A stretch of 64,000 nucleotides of DNA from Alkalicoccus halolimnae (GCF_008014775.2 NZ_CP144914.1:1426001-1490000), one strand, 5' to 3'. Numbered from the stretch's first letter, positions 8,541 to 17,984 are shown. The notes: a model not told the origin generated them from the sequence alone. Numbers and translations are program-made.

Positions 8541-8747
8541 TTAATGATCTTCATATACGTGATATAACATCAAATCGTGGACGGAAGTTTCGAGAAACAG
8601 GCGGTCGTCCCCGGAAAGCTGTTCAGGCTGGTGCCATTTAATAACTCCATCTTTCTGATATGTTCCCTTCACTCGTGTTTGCTTATAGTAAAAGGAAAAT
8701 GTCCATCCGAACGGCGGGCTTTCTTTCCATTGAAAATGTTGAATCAA
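8541..8747 (-). CDS. yheE: YheE-like small protein (DUF5342)
   Basis: A 68-residue soluble protein rich in aromatic residues and histidine, resembling B. subtilis YheE of unknown function. The position supports this: yheB (DUF445) and yheA homologues follow at 9534-11131, as in B. subtilis, though here YheE is on the opposite strand and separated from them by repeats. The ATG is preceded by AAAGGAGGAATTAG. It is the first gene of a two-gene unit with the PucR-like regulator. No catalytic motif is visible. Confidence 0.72.
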   Translation of the reverse strand: MIQHFQWKESPPFGWTFSFYYKQTRVKGTYQKDGVIKWHQPEQLSGDDRLFLETSVHDLMLYHVYEDH

Positions 8748-8791
8748 ACTAATTCCTCCTTTAAAAGACTGGTTACTTTAAAAATATCTCT

Positions 8792-8975
8792 GTTAAAGCC
8801 TGTGGTTCTTACGCACGTTTGGTGAAAATAAACTATATCTGACAAAAAAGATAATTTCACCCTTAAAACTTCTTTTGTTTAAGCCTGGACCACCAGCTTT
8901 TAAAGTGAAGTTACCTTTTGTAATCTTAAGTCGGAAAGTCAAGTTCCCTTTATTTGCGTAAGAGCCAAGCCTGTT
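8792..8975 (-). repeat. TIR-bounded interspersed repeat, copy 1 (inverted)
   Basis: About 180 nt, clearly the reverse complement of the element at 35424-35608; for example AAAGCTGGTGG and AAACGTGCGTAA blocks occur in both. Its ends carry an imperfect inverted repeat (GGTTCTTACGC at 8804-8814 and GCGTAAGAGCC at 8956-8966). No open frame of interest lies inside. It resembles a small non-autonomous (MITE-like) or REP-type element; mobility is inferred, not shown. Confidence 0.75.
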
Positions 8976-9330
8976 GTTGATATATAAGAAAACTTCGCTT
9001 CAACCCGGCAGGCTTGCCGTGGAGGAGATTTCCAGCTTCCTCAGGCTTACGCCCTGCAGGATCTTCCAATCTCCTTCTTCCACGGGCACGTTTCCGCTTC
9101 GTTTTGATTTCCCAATACATAAAGCCCGCTGGTTGAATCAAGAAGGTACTAAGGTAAAAGCCAGTGCCAAGGTGATTTTTCAAGACGCCTGCGGAAAAAG
9201 AAAGCGGGAAGATCCTCCCGACCGCAGGGAGGAAGGGATTAGCTGAGGCCGGCCCGCCCGCCCGGAAAGCGTCCGCATGGAAACGAAAGCGTCCGTTTAT
9301 CGCTTATCTACATTATTTTCAAGGTAGCCT
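8976..9330 (+). repeat. Composite GC-rich interspersed repeat, copy 1
   Basis: Two parts. The part at 8970-9110 (CTTCGCTTC, then CCGTGGAGGAGATTTCC) resembles 46940-46980 and looks like an inverted version of the second part. The second part, 9142-9330, aligns with 28009-28184 (AAGGTAC-AAGGTA, CCAGTGCCA, GACGCCTG, GAGGAAGGGATTAGCTGAGG, GGAAAGCGTCC, ATGGAAACGAAAGCG) and ends with the tail CGCTTATCTACATTATTTTC. It fills most of the 8748-9533 gap. Short open frames through it are by-products. Confidence 0.8.
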
Positions 9331-9476
9331 ATTTTTAAAAACTCTATTCATACGTTCGTATTTAATTATGACGGCAGGGGAAGATGGCGAAAGGACACTT
9401 TCAAATTCGCCGGAGCCGGAAAAGAAGGCGTTATTATCTTATCACGAACGTTATGATGAGAAAAGCCTGCTACTGT

Positions 9477-9506
9477 TGGATTGAGGGGAGGAGGTAAGTT
9501 ATAATA
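9477..9506 (+). promoter_or_regulatory. Probable sigma-A promoter of the DUF445 gene
   Basis: TTGGAT, an 18-nt spacer and a perfect TATAAT at 9501-9506, 27 nt before the DUF445 start codon. Confidence 0.6.
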
Positions 9507-9533
9507 GCGATATGCTGTGCAGGGAGGTGCTTA

Positions 9534-10673
9534 ATGGGAGACATAGGAATGCTCATCATCATAATTTTAATAGGGGCAGTTATCGGAGGCGGGACGAATG
9601 TCGTTGCTATCCGCATGCTGTTTCGTCCATATAAACCATGGTATATCGGCAAAATGAAACTGCCCTTTACTCCGGGGCTGATTCCGAAAAGACGTGGAGA
9701 AATTGCGGATAACCTGGGAAAGTTAGTAGAAGAACATCTCGTAACTCCGGAAGGCATGAAGGAAAAGCTCTCGGAAGGACCGTTGTTTGAAGATATTGAA
9801 AACAGGCTGAAGCTTGGAGTGAAAGATCTTTTAGCAGATGACAGAACACTTGATGAATGGATGGAGCATCATCTCGGCAGAAAAGACCAGCTTCATACGA
9901 TAAGGACAAACGTGGAAAAAGGGTTTACGGCAAAGCTGACCGAACTTTTTGAAGAATATAAACATCGTCCTTTCGAAGAATGGGTGCCGGAAGGGTGGAG
10001 CGAAGCGGCAGAAAAGCAGATACCGAAACTTGTTGATCAAATAACTGCTAAAGGTTCGGAGTATGTTGCTTCAGAAGAAGGAAAAAAACAGATCGATTTC
10101 ATGCTGTCGGAGTACCTTCAGTCAAAAGGTAATGTTTCCTCTTTTTTAGGAAAACTTTCCCACCGGTTTTCCGCTGCGGAAATGATATCAAGGGAACTGG
10201 TCCGCTTTCTTCATGATGATAACACTACAAGACTTTTGGAAAATCTTCTTTATAAAGAATGGCAGGAAATTCTTAAAACCTCTCCTGACGAGTACATTTC
10301 AGAAGAAAAACTTAACGAGCAGATAGAAAAATTAACGTTGACTGTTATTGGGCGAACTCCGGTTGTGGGGGAATGGAACCTGCCGCTTTCTGCATGGAGC
10401 GGCAAATACGAAGAATTTTTAAATAAAACCGTTGTTCCTTCTGTAATGGGATCTGCTTTAATGATTTTATCGAAATATATGAAAACGATTATGCGCCAAA
10501 TTGGAATCCGTGATCTCGTGTCCAGAGAAGTCAATACGTTTCCTCTTGCCAGGCTGGAAGAGATGCTGATCATTATTGCAAAACGGGAATTAAAAATGAT
10601 AGCTTTTCTTGGCGCCGCTATCGGAGCGCTGGTAGGATTAATTCAGGGTGTAATTTTACTTTTCATATGGTAA
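9534..10673 (+). CDS. yheB: DUF445 family membrane-anchored protein (YheB)
   Basis: A 379-residue protein with an N-terminal hydrophobic segment (about residues 5-22, Gly/Ile rich) leading into GGGTNVVAIRMLFRPYKP, the conserved DUF445 start, a long helical charged middle, and a second hydrophobic segment at the C-terminus (about 355-378). Function is unknown. B. subtilis YheB is the homologue, and the next gene is the expected yheA. The ATG follows GGGAGGTGCTTA. The two terminal anchors around a coiled-coil-like middle suggest a membrane-bound helical scaffold; that is inference. Confidence 0.87.
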   Translation: MGDIGMLIIIILIGAVIGGGTNVVAIRMLFRPYKPWYIGKMKLPFTPGLIPKRRGEIADNLGKLVEEHLVTPEGMKEKLSEGPLFEDIENRLKLGVKDLLADDRTLDEWMEHHLGRKDQLHTIRTNVEKGFTAKLTELFEEYKHRPFEEWVPEGWSEAAEKQIPKLVDQITAKGSEYVASEEGKKQIDFMLSEYLQSKGNVSSFLGKLSHRFSAAEMISRELVRFLHDDNTTRLLENLLYKEWQEILKTSPDEYISEEKLNEQIEKLTLTVIGRTPVVGEWNLPLSAWSGKYEEFLNKTVVPSVMGSALMILSKYMKTIMRQIGIRDLVSREVNTFPLARLEEMLIIIAKRELKMIAFLGAAIGALVGLIQGVILLFIW

Positions 10674-10771
10674 TGGGATGCAATCGTTCTTCATTTGTGT
10701 TACAGTCGAACGGAACTGCTAAAAAGCGCCTCTATTGAGAGCGTGGAAAGAAAATCAAGGAGGATTTATTC

Positions 10772-11131
10772 ATGGCCAACCCATTCGATAAGGCACAGGA
10801 ACTAGCACAGGAACTTCAGGAAAGTGAAGAATTCACTAACCTTAAACAGCTTCACGAAGAAGTGAACAATGACGAAGTAGCAAAAAAAATGCTTGATAAT
10901 TTCCGTCAGCTGCAGATGGAGCTTCAACAGAAGCAGATGCAGGGCGAACAGATTTCTGAGGAAGAAGTACAACAGGCTCAGAAACAATTTGAAGTTGTTC
11001 AGCAGCACGAGCAGATCATGAAGCTTATGGAAGAAGAGCAGAAGATGAGCCAGCTTGTAAGCGAAATTAATAAAATTATCACTGAGCCGCTAGAAGCACT
11101 TTACGGTGTGGAAGAGAACCAGGAAGGCTGA
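10772..11131 (+). CDS. yheA: YlbF/YmcA-family protein YheA
   Basis: A 119-residue, all-helical, Gln/Glu-rich soluble protein with the Com_YlbF fold pattern; the QLQMELQQKQMQGEQISEEE stretch is typical. B. subtilis YheA is a paralogue of YlbF and YmcA, which partner with YaaT/RicT and affect RNase Y and development; YheA's own role is unknown. It starts behind AAGGAGG 99 nt downstream of yheB and is followed at once by a strong terminator, so the two probably form a small operon. Confidence 0.88.
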   Translation: MANPFDKAQELAQELQESEEFTNLKQLHEEVNNDEVAKKMLDNFRQLQMELQQKQMQGEQISEEEVQQAQKQFEVVQQHEQIMKLMEEEQKMSQLVSEINKIITEPLEALYGVEENQEG

Positions 11132-11140
11132 TAAATTTTA

Positions 11141-11176
11141 AAAGTCCCGGAGGGAAAACCTTCCGGGACTTTTTTT
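11141..11176 (+). terminator. Terminator after yheA
   Basis: AGTCCCGGAGGG paired with CCTTCCGGGACT across a short AAAA-type loop, then seven T residues. Confidence 0.92.
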
Positions 11177-11337
11177 CGTGATTTTAGCGAACACGTTTTC
11201 GTGGTAAACTTATAAAACAGGCGTGGTTAAAAGCTGATATGTTTTAAAGTTTCTACCTGATGACAGGGAACGGAGTTTTTATTGAGCCGGTCATTTGAGG
11301 AGCTTTCAGAGCAGTAAAAATGGAGAGGTGTTTTAAT

Positions 11338-11775
11338 TTGACTAGAGAAGAATGGAAAGAAAAAGTGGAAAGAGCCGTGGAGACTCACCATGATGGTTCT
11401 CCGGATGTATTTTTATATTCCCTGTTCGACTTTTCATTTGACTATGACGTCGAAGCAGAGGAGGTACGTCTGCAGGCTCCTGTATCAGAACTTATGTATA
11501 ATCCAGTAGGGTTCATACATGGAGGGGTCATTACATATATTGCAGATACGTGTATGGGTCACCTGTGCGCTGCTTTTAATGAACGTCCTTCGGTATCGCT
11601 GGAATTAAAAACCCAGTTTCTGCGTACAGCTAAAAGCGGCAGCCTGCACGCACGTGCTTATTTTCTAAAAAAAGGAAAAGGAGTCCAGTACGTAGAATGT
11701 ACTATTGAAAATGACAAAGGTGAATTACTCAGTAAAATTAGCGGAACATTTTATACACTTCAGGAAGGAAGCTGA
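11338..11775 (+). CDS. Hotdog-fold thioesterase, PaaI family
   Basis: A 145-residue single hotdog domain. The catalytic-type segment PVGFIHGGVITYIADTCMG (about residues 56-74) matches PaaI/YbdB acyl-CoA thioesterases, with the helix and active-site Asp in place. The substrate is unknown. The TTG at 11338 is chosen because GGAGAGGTG sits seven bases upstream; the ATG at 11320 lies before that ribosome site and would add six residues. It faces the YhzC-like gene across only 11 nt, with no strong terminator visible between them. Confidence 0.85.
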   Translation: MTREEWKEKVERAVETHHDGSPDVFLYSLFDFSFDYDVEAEEVRLQAPVSELMYNPVGFIHGGVITYIADTCMGHLCAAFNERPSVSLELKTQFLRTAKSGSLHARAYFLKKGKGVQYVECTIENDKGELLSKISGTFYTLQEGS

Positions 11776-11786
11776 GCAGCTTCTTT

Positions 11787-11972
11787 TTAAGGGTGGAAAT
11801 GTAAAAGTCCACCGGAGGATTTTACAAGCCTGCTCGGAACCTCTTTCAGTTCTGCTTCTTCAAGTTTTTGGAGTGCTGTTTTTTTGGCTTCTTCATCAGA
11901 AGCAGCTTGAAGAGATTCATTGAGCAGGTGTTCACCGGCTTTACTGTATGCTGTTAAATAGTAAGTGTTCAT
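11787..11972 (-). CDS. yhzC: YhzC-like small protein
   Basis: A 61-residue protein (MNTYYLTAYSKAGEHLL start, LLHFHP end) similar in layout to the small B. subtilis protein YhzC, which has no known function. Both begin with a short Tyr-rich strand, follow with a SDEEAKK helix and end in a hydrophobic LLxFH motif. The start is behind AAGGAGGAATAATAC. It lies divergent from yhaO and converges on the thioesterase gene. Homology rests on memory of the family, so confidence is moderate. Confidence 0.7.
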   Translation of the reverse strand: MNTYYLTAYSKAGEHLLNESLQAASDEEAKKTALQKLEEAELKEVPSRLVKSSGGLLHFHP

Positions 11973-12054
11973 GTATTATTCCTCCTTTTTTATTCATAAT
12001 ACCACATAATGAATGTCCATTCATTTAAATATCTTAAATTTCAGGAGGTCCAAT

Positions 12055-13257
12055 TTGGTAAAATTTATTCACTGTGCAGATTTACATCTGGATCGGCCTT
12101 TCCAGATACCTTCAGGAACTTCACCCGCAGATTCCCGGCTGTTCCGTGAGGCAGCCTACGACTCTTTTGAAAAAATATGTTCTAAAGCCGTTTCTGAAAA
12201 TGTTGATTTTCTCGTCATAAGCGGAGATCTTTATCACCATGAAGAGCGTTCCATTCATGCGCAGTGGTTTGTGAAGACTCAGATGGAACGGCTGAATGAA
12301 GCGGGTATTTCTGTTTACATTATTCATGGAAACCATGATCCTCTGCTTGTAAACAACGGCAGAGTAACAATGCCGGGAAACGTGTTTGTCTTTGGTACGT
12401 CAGGTGAAAAATATCTTCATGAAAAAGAGGGAGAAAGCGTCTATCTTTACGGTTTCAGCTACCCGGAAAAAGCTTTTACCGCTTCTCCACTGGACATGTA
12501 TGAAAAAGCTTCCGGAGGAGATTTTCATATCGCTCTCCTTCATGGTCAGGAAGGTTCCGGAGGAGATCATGAACCATATGCACCCTTTCAGCTTCAGTCT
12601 CTGAAAAATGTGGGAATGGATTACTGGGCGCTTGGTCATATTCATGAACGAAATGAACTTTCCATTGACCCACCAGTCGTATATCCGGGTAATATTCAGG
12701 GGGCACACAGAAAAGAAGAAGGCGAAAAAGGAGCTTATCTCGTTACAATACTCAAAGATAAGACAACGGATATCACTTTTTTTCCTGCAAGCCGGATTAT
12801 TTGGAAGAAAATAAATATTTCTATTGAGCAGGCCGAAACAATGGATGATCTGGTGAAAGTAACAGCAGCTCTTTTACCTGATGAGGATGAAAAAGTGTTT
12901 CTCTGTACATTGACGTTTGAGGGGCGGGGGGATCTTCATAATTACTTGCATGAAAATCGTGAAGAACTGCTGCAGATATTTAAATCGGAGTTCGAGCGGA
13001 AGGATCTTTTTATAGATACGTGCAAATACCGTACGTCGCCACCTTTTCAAAAAATCGAATCAGAACTGACTGCTGACATCCAAAGCAGGGCACAAATGCT
13101 TAAAAAGGAAAATGAGTCAATAATAGAGCGCAGCAGGCAGCTGTTCAATCACACCTTGATAAGAAGACATGCTGACCATTTTACTGAGGAAGACTGGCTG
13201 GAAATTATTGAAACAGCTGAATCAGAACTGCTTGCGGCTGTGCTGGAGGAAGAGTAA
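12055..13257 (+). CDS. yhaO: SbcD-like metallophosphoesterase YhaO
   Basis: A 400-residue calcineurin-like nuclease, partner of the YhaN ATPase in an SbcCD/Mre11-Rad50-like DNA repair complex. Metal-binding motifs are in order: HCADLHLDRP (5-14), SGDLYHH (about 57), IHGNHD (about 96), LHGQEG (about 162) and GHIHERN (about 193). The TTG at 12055 is used because AGGAGGTCCAAT precedes it and it puts the first motif at the expected distance; an ATG at 12013 adds 14 unlikely residues. The stop overlaps the yhaN start by one base (TAATG), so the pair is translationally coupled. Confidence 0.93.
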   Translation: MVKFIHCADLHLDRPFQIPSGTSPADSRLFREAAYDSFEKICSKAVSENVDFLVISGDLYHHEERSIHAQWFVKTQMERLNEAGISVYIIHGNHDPLLVNNGRVTMPGNVFVFGTSGEKYLHEKEGESVYLYGFSYPEKAFTASPLDMYEKASGGDFHIALLHGQEGSGGDHEPYAPFQLQSLKNVGMDYWALGHIHERNELSIDPPVVYPGNIQGAHRKEEGEKGAYLVTILKDKTTDITFFPASRIIWKKINISIEQAETMDDLVKVTAALLPDEDEKVFLCTLTFEGRGDLHNYLHENREELLQIFKSEFERKDLFIDTCKYRTSPPFQKIESELTADIQSRAQMLKKENESIIERSRQLFNHTLIRRHADHFTEEDWLEIIETAESELLAAVLEEE

Positions 13258-15788
13258 TGAAACTGGAACATATACGTATTGATTCGTTTGGGAAATGGCA
13301 GAACTGTTCCTGGGAAATGGATGGCTCCCTGCTGTTTTTTGGTCATAATGAAACCGGTAAATCGACTATCATGCAGTTTATCGAAAGCGTTCTTTTTGGG
13401 TTCAAAACGATCAACAAAGGTGCAGGTGGAGCTCTTACCTTTACCGATGCGCGTGGCAGGTGGCATTTGGAGAGGTTTCAGGGAAGGATCAAAGCCGGAG
13501 ATGTCAAAGTGGCTTTAAACGGTGAGTCTTCGGATCTTAAGACATTTCTGCAGGGAATAGATACAGCAGCTTTTCGTTACATGTACCGTATTGATCTGGA
13601 ACATCTGCGGTTAATGCAGGAGAGCGATCCGGAAGAAGTCAACCGGCGTCTGTTCGATACTTCTCTTACGGGGATCACTTCCTTATTTAAACATCAGGAA
13701 AAAGTACAGAAGCGTGCTCAGGACCTTTATAAACCGCGAGGCAGGAAGACAGAGATCAACCGCCTTGTAAAAGACATAGATGGCACCTCGGATCAGCTGC
13801 GGGAGTGGAACAAAAAGCTTGATCAGTATGGAATAATTCAAGAAAGAATTAAAGACTTTGAAGAACAAATTAATTCTGTAAAGGCACGGGAGGCTGAAAC
13901 TGCGGAGCAGCTTAAGGAGGAAGAATCAAAAGAACTGCTGCGCCCTCTTTTAGCTGAATGGCAGGAGCTGAAAGAGGCAGAAGAAAGAACCCCTCGGCTT
14001 CCTGTTTATGCAGAAAGAGAATTTACCTCCCTTCAGGAGAAGCTTCAGAAGATCAAAGAAGAGGAAGCGGTGCTTCGGGCGAAAATACAAAATGCACCAG
14101 AGAAAAAACTTACAGAAGAAGAACAAATGAAACTGCAGAATATTTTGGATGATTTTTCCAAGTTGGAACTGTATGAAAAACAGAAGGAGGAAGCGGATAA
14201 AAAAATACAGGAACTCCGTGAAGACCAAAAGGAGCTGCAGGCTGGACTGCCTGAGGATATTATTCTTGAAAACACAGGTTTTTCCCAGCCGGTTATACAG
14301 CGTCTGGAAGATTTAAAAGAACAGGATCGAATGCTGAGAATCCAGGAAAATCAGGAGCTTTATTCTCAGCAGGAGAAAAAGCAGGATAAACCGGAGCCAG
14401 TTCTTACTTTTCCCCGCAAAAAAATGGTTTTGGCAGCCTTGCTGCTGGCAGCTCTCGCAGCTGGAATTATTGGAGAGTGGATTTCGGTGTTTGTACTGGC
14501 AGCACTCGGCACTTTGTTATTTTTTAGTGCAAAAGAGCCGGTTGCAAAAGCTGAAAATGAAGACAGAGGAAATGATCCTAAGTTCAGGCTGAAAAAAATT
14601 CGTGAAAATCTTCAATTGGAAATAGATCAGTGGTGTGAAGATGCCGGGCTTCCTTATGGGCTCGATCTTCATACTTATACTTATGCTGTGGACTGTGCAG
14701 CGAGCTGGATGAACGTGCAAAAACAGTACAGCAGACAAAATGAAATTTCTGCTGAAGCAAAGCGGTGGATGAATCATCTCGCAGCTTCTGCTGCTGAATG
14801 GACGAACCTGACGCAATCGGAGCCTCCCCGGAGTCATTTAAAAATGCTGAAGGAGGTATGGGAAGATCACAAAAGAAATATAAAACAAAGAGAACAGCAT
14901 AAACATGAACAATCGCTCGTACAAGAACGCTTAAACGAAGTTTCTGCCGAAAGAACACAGTTGGAACAGGAGAAATATTCCTGGATTAAATTGACGGATG
15001 AAGAGGAAGAATTTGCTTTTATTCAGATGATTGAACAGGAGAATCTGCTCCGGGAACGTAAAATGCAAGCCCAGGAATGCCGCAGGAAGATGAATGCCGT
15101 AGTTCCTTCCGAATCAAAGAGAAAAAAACTTCTGCAAGAATTAGAAGCAGGGCCCCTTACGCCGCTCAAAGAGATCGAAGATCATGCTGCTCATCTTCGT
15201 GAAGAAAGAGAAAAGCTTATCATTCAAAAATCGGAAAACGAAAACGAACTGCGAACAATGGAACAGGAAGGAACTTTTTCCGAGCTGCACCAGAGGTATG
15301 AAAATGAAAAAGCTGAATTGAAAGACCTGATGAAAAAATGGGCTGTTTATGAAGCAGAAGATGAGATAATTGAACAGATTAGGAAAATTTACGAAAAAGA
15401 AAAGCAGCCGCATGTTTTAAGGAAAACAGAAGAAAGATTTTTGCGGATGACAGATTATGCCTATGAGAAAGTTGGAATTTCCGTAGAAGCAAAAAAGTTT
15501 ATTCTTGAAAGGAAGGACGGAGCTTTATTTGGAGTGGAAGAGCTGAGCACCGGAACACGGGAGCTTCTTTACGTCGCTCTCCGGCTGGCACTGATAGAAG
15601 AACAGAAAGCCATGCCGGTATTTGTCGATGAAGCTTTGGTGAATATGGACTATCCACGCAGAATTAACCTGTGGAGGGAGTTACAAATAGTCAGCCGTAA
15701 GCACCAGATTATTTTCTTTACATGTCATGAGCATATAAGAAAAGAGTGGGAACAGTATATGCAGCTGGAGAAAGCGGAACTTAGATAA
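13257..15788 (+). CDS. yhaN: SbcC/Rad50-like AAA ATPase YhaN
   Basis: An 843-residue ABC-type SMC-like ATPase. Walker A GHNETGKST is at residues 30-38, followed by long coiled coils, and the C-terminal half-site has the signature ELSTGTRELLYVALRLA (about 762) and Walker B MPVFVDEALVNMD (about 784). A striking hydrophobic stretch at about residues 384-425, two helices rich in Ala and Leu, interrupts the coiled coil and predicts membrane attachment, as known for YhaN-type proteins. It is shorter than I recall for B. subtilis YhaN (about 960), mostly in the coiled coil. It works with YhaO. Confidence 0.92.
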   Translation: MKLEHIRIDSFGKWQNCSWEMDGSLLFFGHNETGKSTIMQFIESVLFGFKTINKGAGGALTFTDARGRWHLERFQGRIKAGDVKVALNGESSDLKTFLQGIDTAAFRYMYRIDLEHLRLMQESDPEEVNRRLFDTSLTGITSLFKHQEKVQKRAQDLYKPRGRKTEINRLVKDIDGTSDQLREWNKKLDQYGIIQERIKDFEEQINSVKAREAETAEQLKEEESKELLRPLLAEWQELKEAEERTPRLPVYAEREFTSLQEKLQKIKEEEAVLRAKIQNAPEKKLTEEEQMKLQNILDDFSKLELYEKQKEEADKKIQELREDQKELQAGLPEDIILENTGFSQPVIQRLEDLKEQDRMLRIQENQELYSQQEKKQDKPEPVLTFPRKKMVLAALLLAALAAGIIGEWISVFVLAALGTLLFFSAKEPVAKAENEDRGNDPKFRLKKIRENLQLEIDQWCEDAGLPYGLDLHTYTYAVDCAASWMNVQKQYSRQNEISAEAKRWMNHLAASAAEWTNLTQSEPPRSHLKMLKEVWEDHKRNIKQREQHKHEQSLVQERLNEVSAERTQLEQEKYSWIKLTDEEEEFAFIQMIEQENLLRERKMQAQECRRKMNAVVPSESKRKKLLQELEAGPLTPLKEIEDHAAHLREEREKLIIQKSENENELRTMEQEGTFSELHQRYENEKAELKDLMKKWAVYEAEDEIIEQIRKIYEKEKQPHVLRKTEERFLRMTDYAYEKVGISVEAKKFILERKDGALFGVEELSTGTRELLYVALRLALIEEQKAMPVFVDEALVNMDYPRRINLWRELQIVSRKHQIIFFTCHEHIRKEWEQYMQLEKAELR

Positions 15789-15905
15789 ACCGTGTATTCA
15801 CAAATATCGTGTAAAATTCTCATAGTATTTTCATTCTTTCGACGCATGTATTAAAATAGAGACAAATCACATTCGCAGAAATATGGAAGTGAGGAGAGAT
15901 TATAG

Positions 15906-16577
15906 ATGAGTCAGTTTGTTGTAAATCTGGTAGAAGATGAAGAAAATCTGGGAAAAGTTATAAAAGCTTATATGGAAAAAGAAGGATGGGAAGTGAATCT
16001 CTTTACGGATGGTAAGGAAGCCTCTGAACATATTCCTAATCAGCCGCACTTATGGATTCTCGATATTATGCTTCCTGGAATGGATGGTTATCAGCTTCTC
16101 AAATCCATTAAGGCTCAGGGAGATACTCCGGTTATTTTTATTTCAGCAAGAGATAAAGACCTTGACCGGGTTCTGGGACTGGAACTTGGGAGCGACGATT
16201 ATCTCGCTAAACCGTTTCTACCTGAAGAATTGGTTATTAGAGCAAAGAAAATGCTTACCCGCGTTTATCCTCCTGAGAATCAACAGAAGGATGAGATTGG
16301 TCTTAATGGCTACAAAATAGATCCAACTTCCCGCACCGTCCATGACGGAGATGAGCATATAGAACTAACCACGAAAGAGATGGACCTGGTTATTCTGCTT
16401 ACTTCCCACATTGGTGATGCGTTATCCAGGGAAACGATAATAGAATATGTATGGGGAACAGACTATTTTGGTTCTGAACGGGCTGTTGATGATGTGGTCA
16501 GACGGGTTCGTAAAAAACTTCCGCGGATTCATCTGGAAACCCTTTACGGGTATGGATACCGGGTTCTGTCGTCATGA
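15906..16577 (+). CDS. cssR: Response regulator CssR
   Basis: A 223-residue OmpR-family regulator. The receiver domain has the acidic pocket VEDEEN (about 9-14), phosphoacceptor Asp in LDIMLPGMDG (about residue 53) and KPF at about 101. The C-terminal winged helix ends in VRRVRKKLP...TLYGYGYRVLSS, very close to B. subtilis CssR. With CssS it senses misfolded exported protein and heat and induces HtrA-type proteases. The ATG follows GAGGAGAGATTATAG. The gene overlaps cssS by four bases. No htrA homologue lies in this window, so the targets are elsewhere. Confidence 0.9.
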   Translation: MSQFVVNLVEDEENLGKVIKAYMEKEGWEVNLFTDGKEASEHIPNQPHLWILDIMLPGMDGYQLLKSIKAQGDTPVIFISARDKDLDRVLGLELGSDDYLAKPFLPEELVIRAKKMLTRVYPPENQQKDEIGLNGYKIDPTSRTVHDGDEHIELTTKEMDLVILLTSHIGDALSRETIIEYVWGTDYFGSERAVDDVVRRVRKKLPRIHLETLYGYGYRVLSS

Positions 16578-17956
16578 TCCGTCTGAACCTGACGCAGAGG
16601 ATTTGGTTTTCATTCATTTCTATTCTGCTGCTGGTCGCTCTACTGATTGGAGTAATCTATCCAATTTCTTTAAAAGGGGCACTCACGGAAGAAACGTACC
16701 GCATAATTGAACAGGAACAAATGCGTCTGTCCGACCCACAGGGAGATTATCTCGTCCCCCCGCAGTCGGAACTTGATTTTATTGAACGGAGGGAAGCGGA
16801 GCGCTCCGTCTTCCATTTCTTTCTCATGAATCAGCTGGCTACGATAGAAGGAGATCCTGTGCCGAATGAAGTCCTGCAGGAGATGGGAGAGCGCGCGCAG
16901 GATCAGATGACACGCCGCGGCAGATATGAACTTACTTACAATGGCGCTACGTTATTTTATGTTGTATATAAAGTTTATACTACGAGCGGGGAAGCGTATC
17001 ACGTTTCCTATATGTGGGATACTTACCGGGACCAGATGGTCGACAGGCTTTGGGGCAGGCTCAGCTATATTATGTTATTCGCAGGTCTCATGAGTCTTGT
17101 ACCAGCGTTTTGGCTGAAACATTACTTAAGACAGCCTCTGATCAGTTTGGGCAATCATTTTGAACAAATAGCTGACAGAAATTGGAAAGAACCTTTTTAC
17201 TGGCATGGGGATGAAGACTTCGAGAAACTTTCCAACCAGTTTGAAAAAATGAGACAAAATCTCATTCGCTACGACTCTGCTCAAAAAACCTTTATGCAGC
17301 ATGCTTCACATGAATTGAAAACGCCGATTATGATAGTGAAAAGCTATGCGCAGGCAGTAAAAGACGGCATTACTCCGAAAGAGGAAATCGATGAAACGAT
17401 GAATGTTATCATTGAAGAATCGAATCGGATGGAGAAACGTGTAAAAGATATGCTCTATTACACGAAGCTTGATACGCTCAAAGAAGCTCCCATGGAAATC
17501 AGTGATTTCCCATTCGGATCAATCGCTTACGCGGTGGAACAAAGATTCCGGGTCACAAGGGATGACGTGAAAATTATCATTGAAGGAGACCAGACTATCA
17601 TCCAGGGTGACAAGGATCAGTTTCGGGTTCTTCTTGAGAATCTTGTGGAAAATGCTTTGAGGTACGCAGTTGATACGATCATCCTTTCCGCAGAAGAAGA
17701 TGATAAAAGTGTCTATATCCATGTTTGGAATAACGGAGAAAATATCCCTCCTGATGAGGTAGATCATTTATTTACTCCGTTTAGAAAAGGAAACAAGGGG
17801 CAGTTTGGCCTTGGACTTGCTATTGTAAAAAGAATTTGTGAACTGCACTATGGATCCCCTTCCGTTAAAAATGAAGAGGACGGCGTAACGTTTACAATGA
17901 ACTTGCCAAAAAATCAAAAATACGATGCTGCGTCTGCTCAGAAAGAGGATACCTGA
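16574..17956 (+). CDS. cssS: Sensor histidine kinase CssS
   Basis: A 460-residue membrane kinase with two transmembrane helices (about residues 10-30 and 164-184) around an acidic extracytoplasmic sensor of about 130 residues, a HAMP-like linker, the phosphoacceptor box HASHELKTPIMIV (His near 246), and the ATPase boxes NLVENALRYA, NGENIPP and GLGLAIVKRI. It pairs with CssR (ATGA overlap). Sensor-domain sequence supports CssS rather than another OmpR-linked kinase, but the deciding evidence is the close match of CssR. A terminator begins inside its last codons. Confidence 0.9.
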   Translation: MIRLNLTQRIWFSFISILLLVALLIGVIYPISLKGALTEETYRIIEQEQMRLSDPQGDYLVPPQSELDFIERREAERSVFHFFLMNQLATIEGDPVPNEVLQEMGERAQDQMTRRGRYELTYNGATLFYVVYKVYTTSGEAYHVSYMWDTYRDQMVDRLWGRLSYIMLFAGLMSLVPAFWLKHYLRQPLISLGNHFEQIADRNWKEPFYWHGDEDFEKLSNQFEKMRQNLIRYDSAQKTFMQHASHELKTPIMIVKSYAQAVKDGITPKEEIDETMNVIIEESNRMEKRVKDMLYYTKLDTLKEAPMEISDFPFGSIAYAVEQRFRVTRDDVKIIIEGDQTIIQGDKDQFRVLLENLVENALRYAVDTIILSAEEDDKSVYIHVWNNGENIPPDEVDHLFTPFRKGNKGQFGLGLAIVKRICELHYGSPSVKNEEDGVTFTMNLPKNQKYDAASAQKEDT

Positions 17957-17984
17957 AAATAATTCAGGTATCCTCTTATTTTTG
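17945..17984 (+). terminator. Terminator overlapping the cssS stop codon
   Basis: Perfect 13-bp stem GAGGATACCTGAA/TTCAGGTATCCTC (17945-17957 with 17963-17975), then TTATTTTT. The stop codon of cssS is in the left arm. Confidence 0.9.

Noticed and set aside
8974..9246. Open frames on both strands in the yheE-yheB gap
   Set aside because: They lie within the GC-rich repeat; codon use and composition are not protein-like and no ribosome site is seen.
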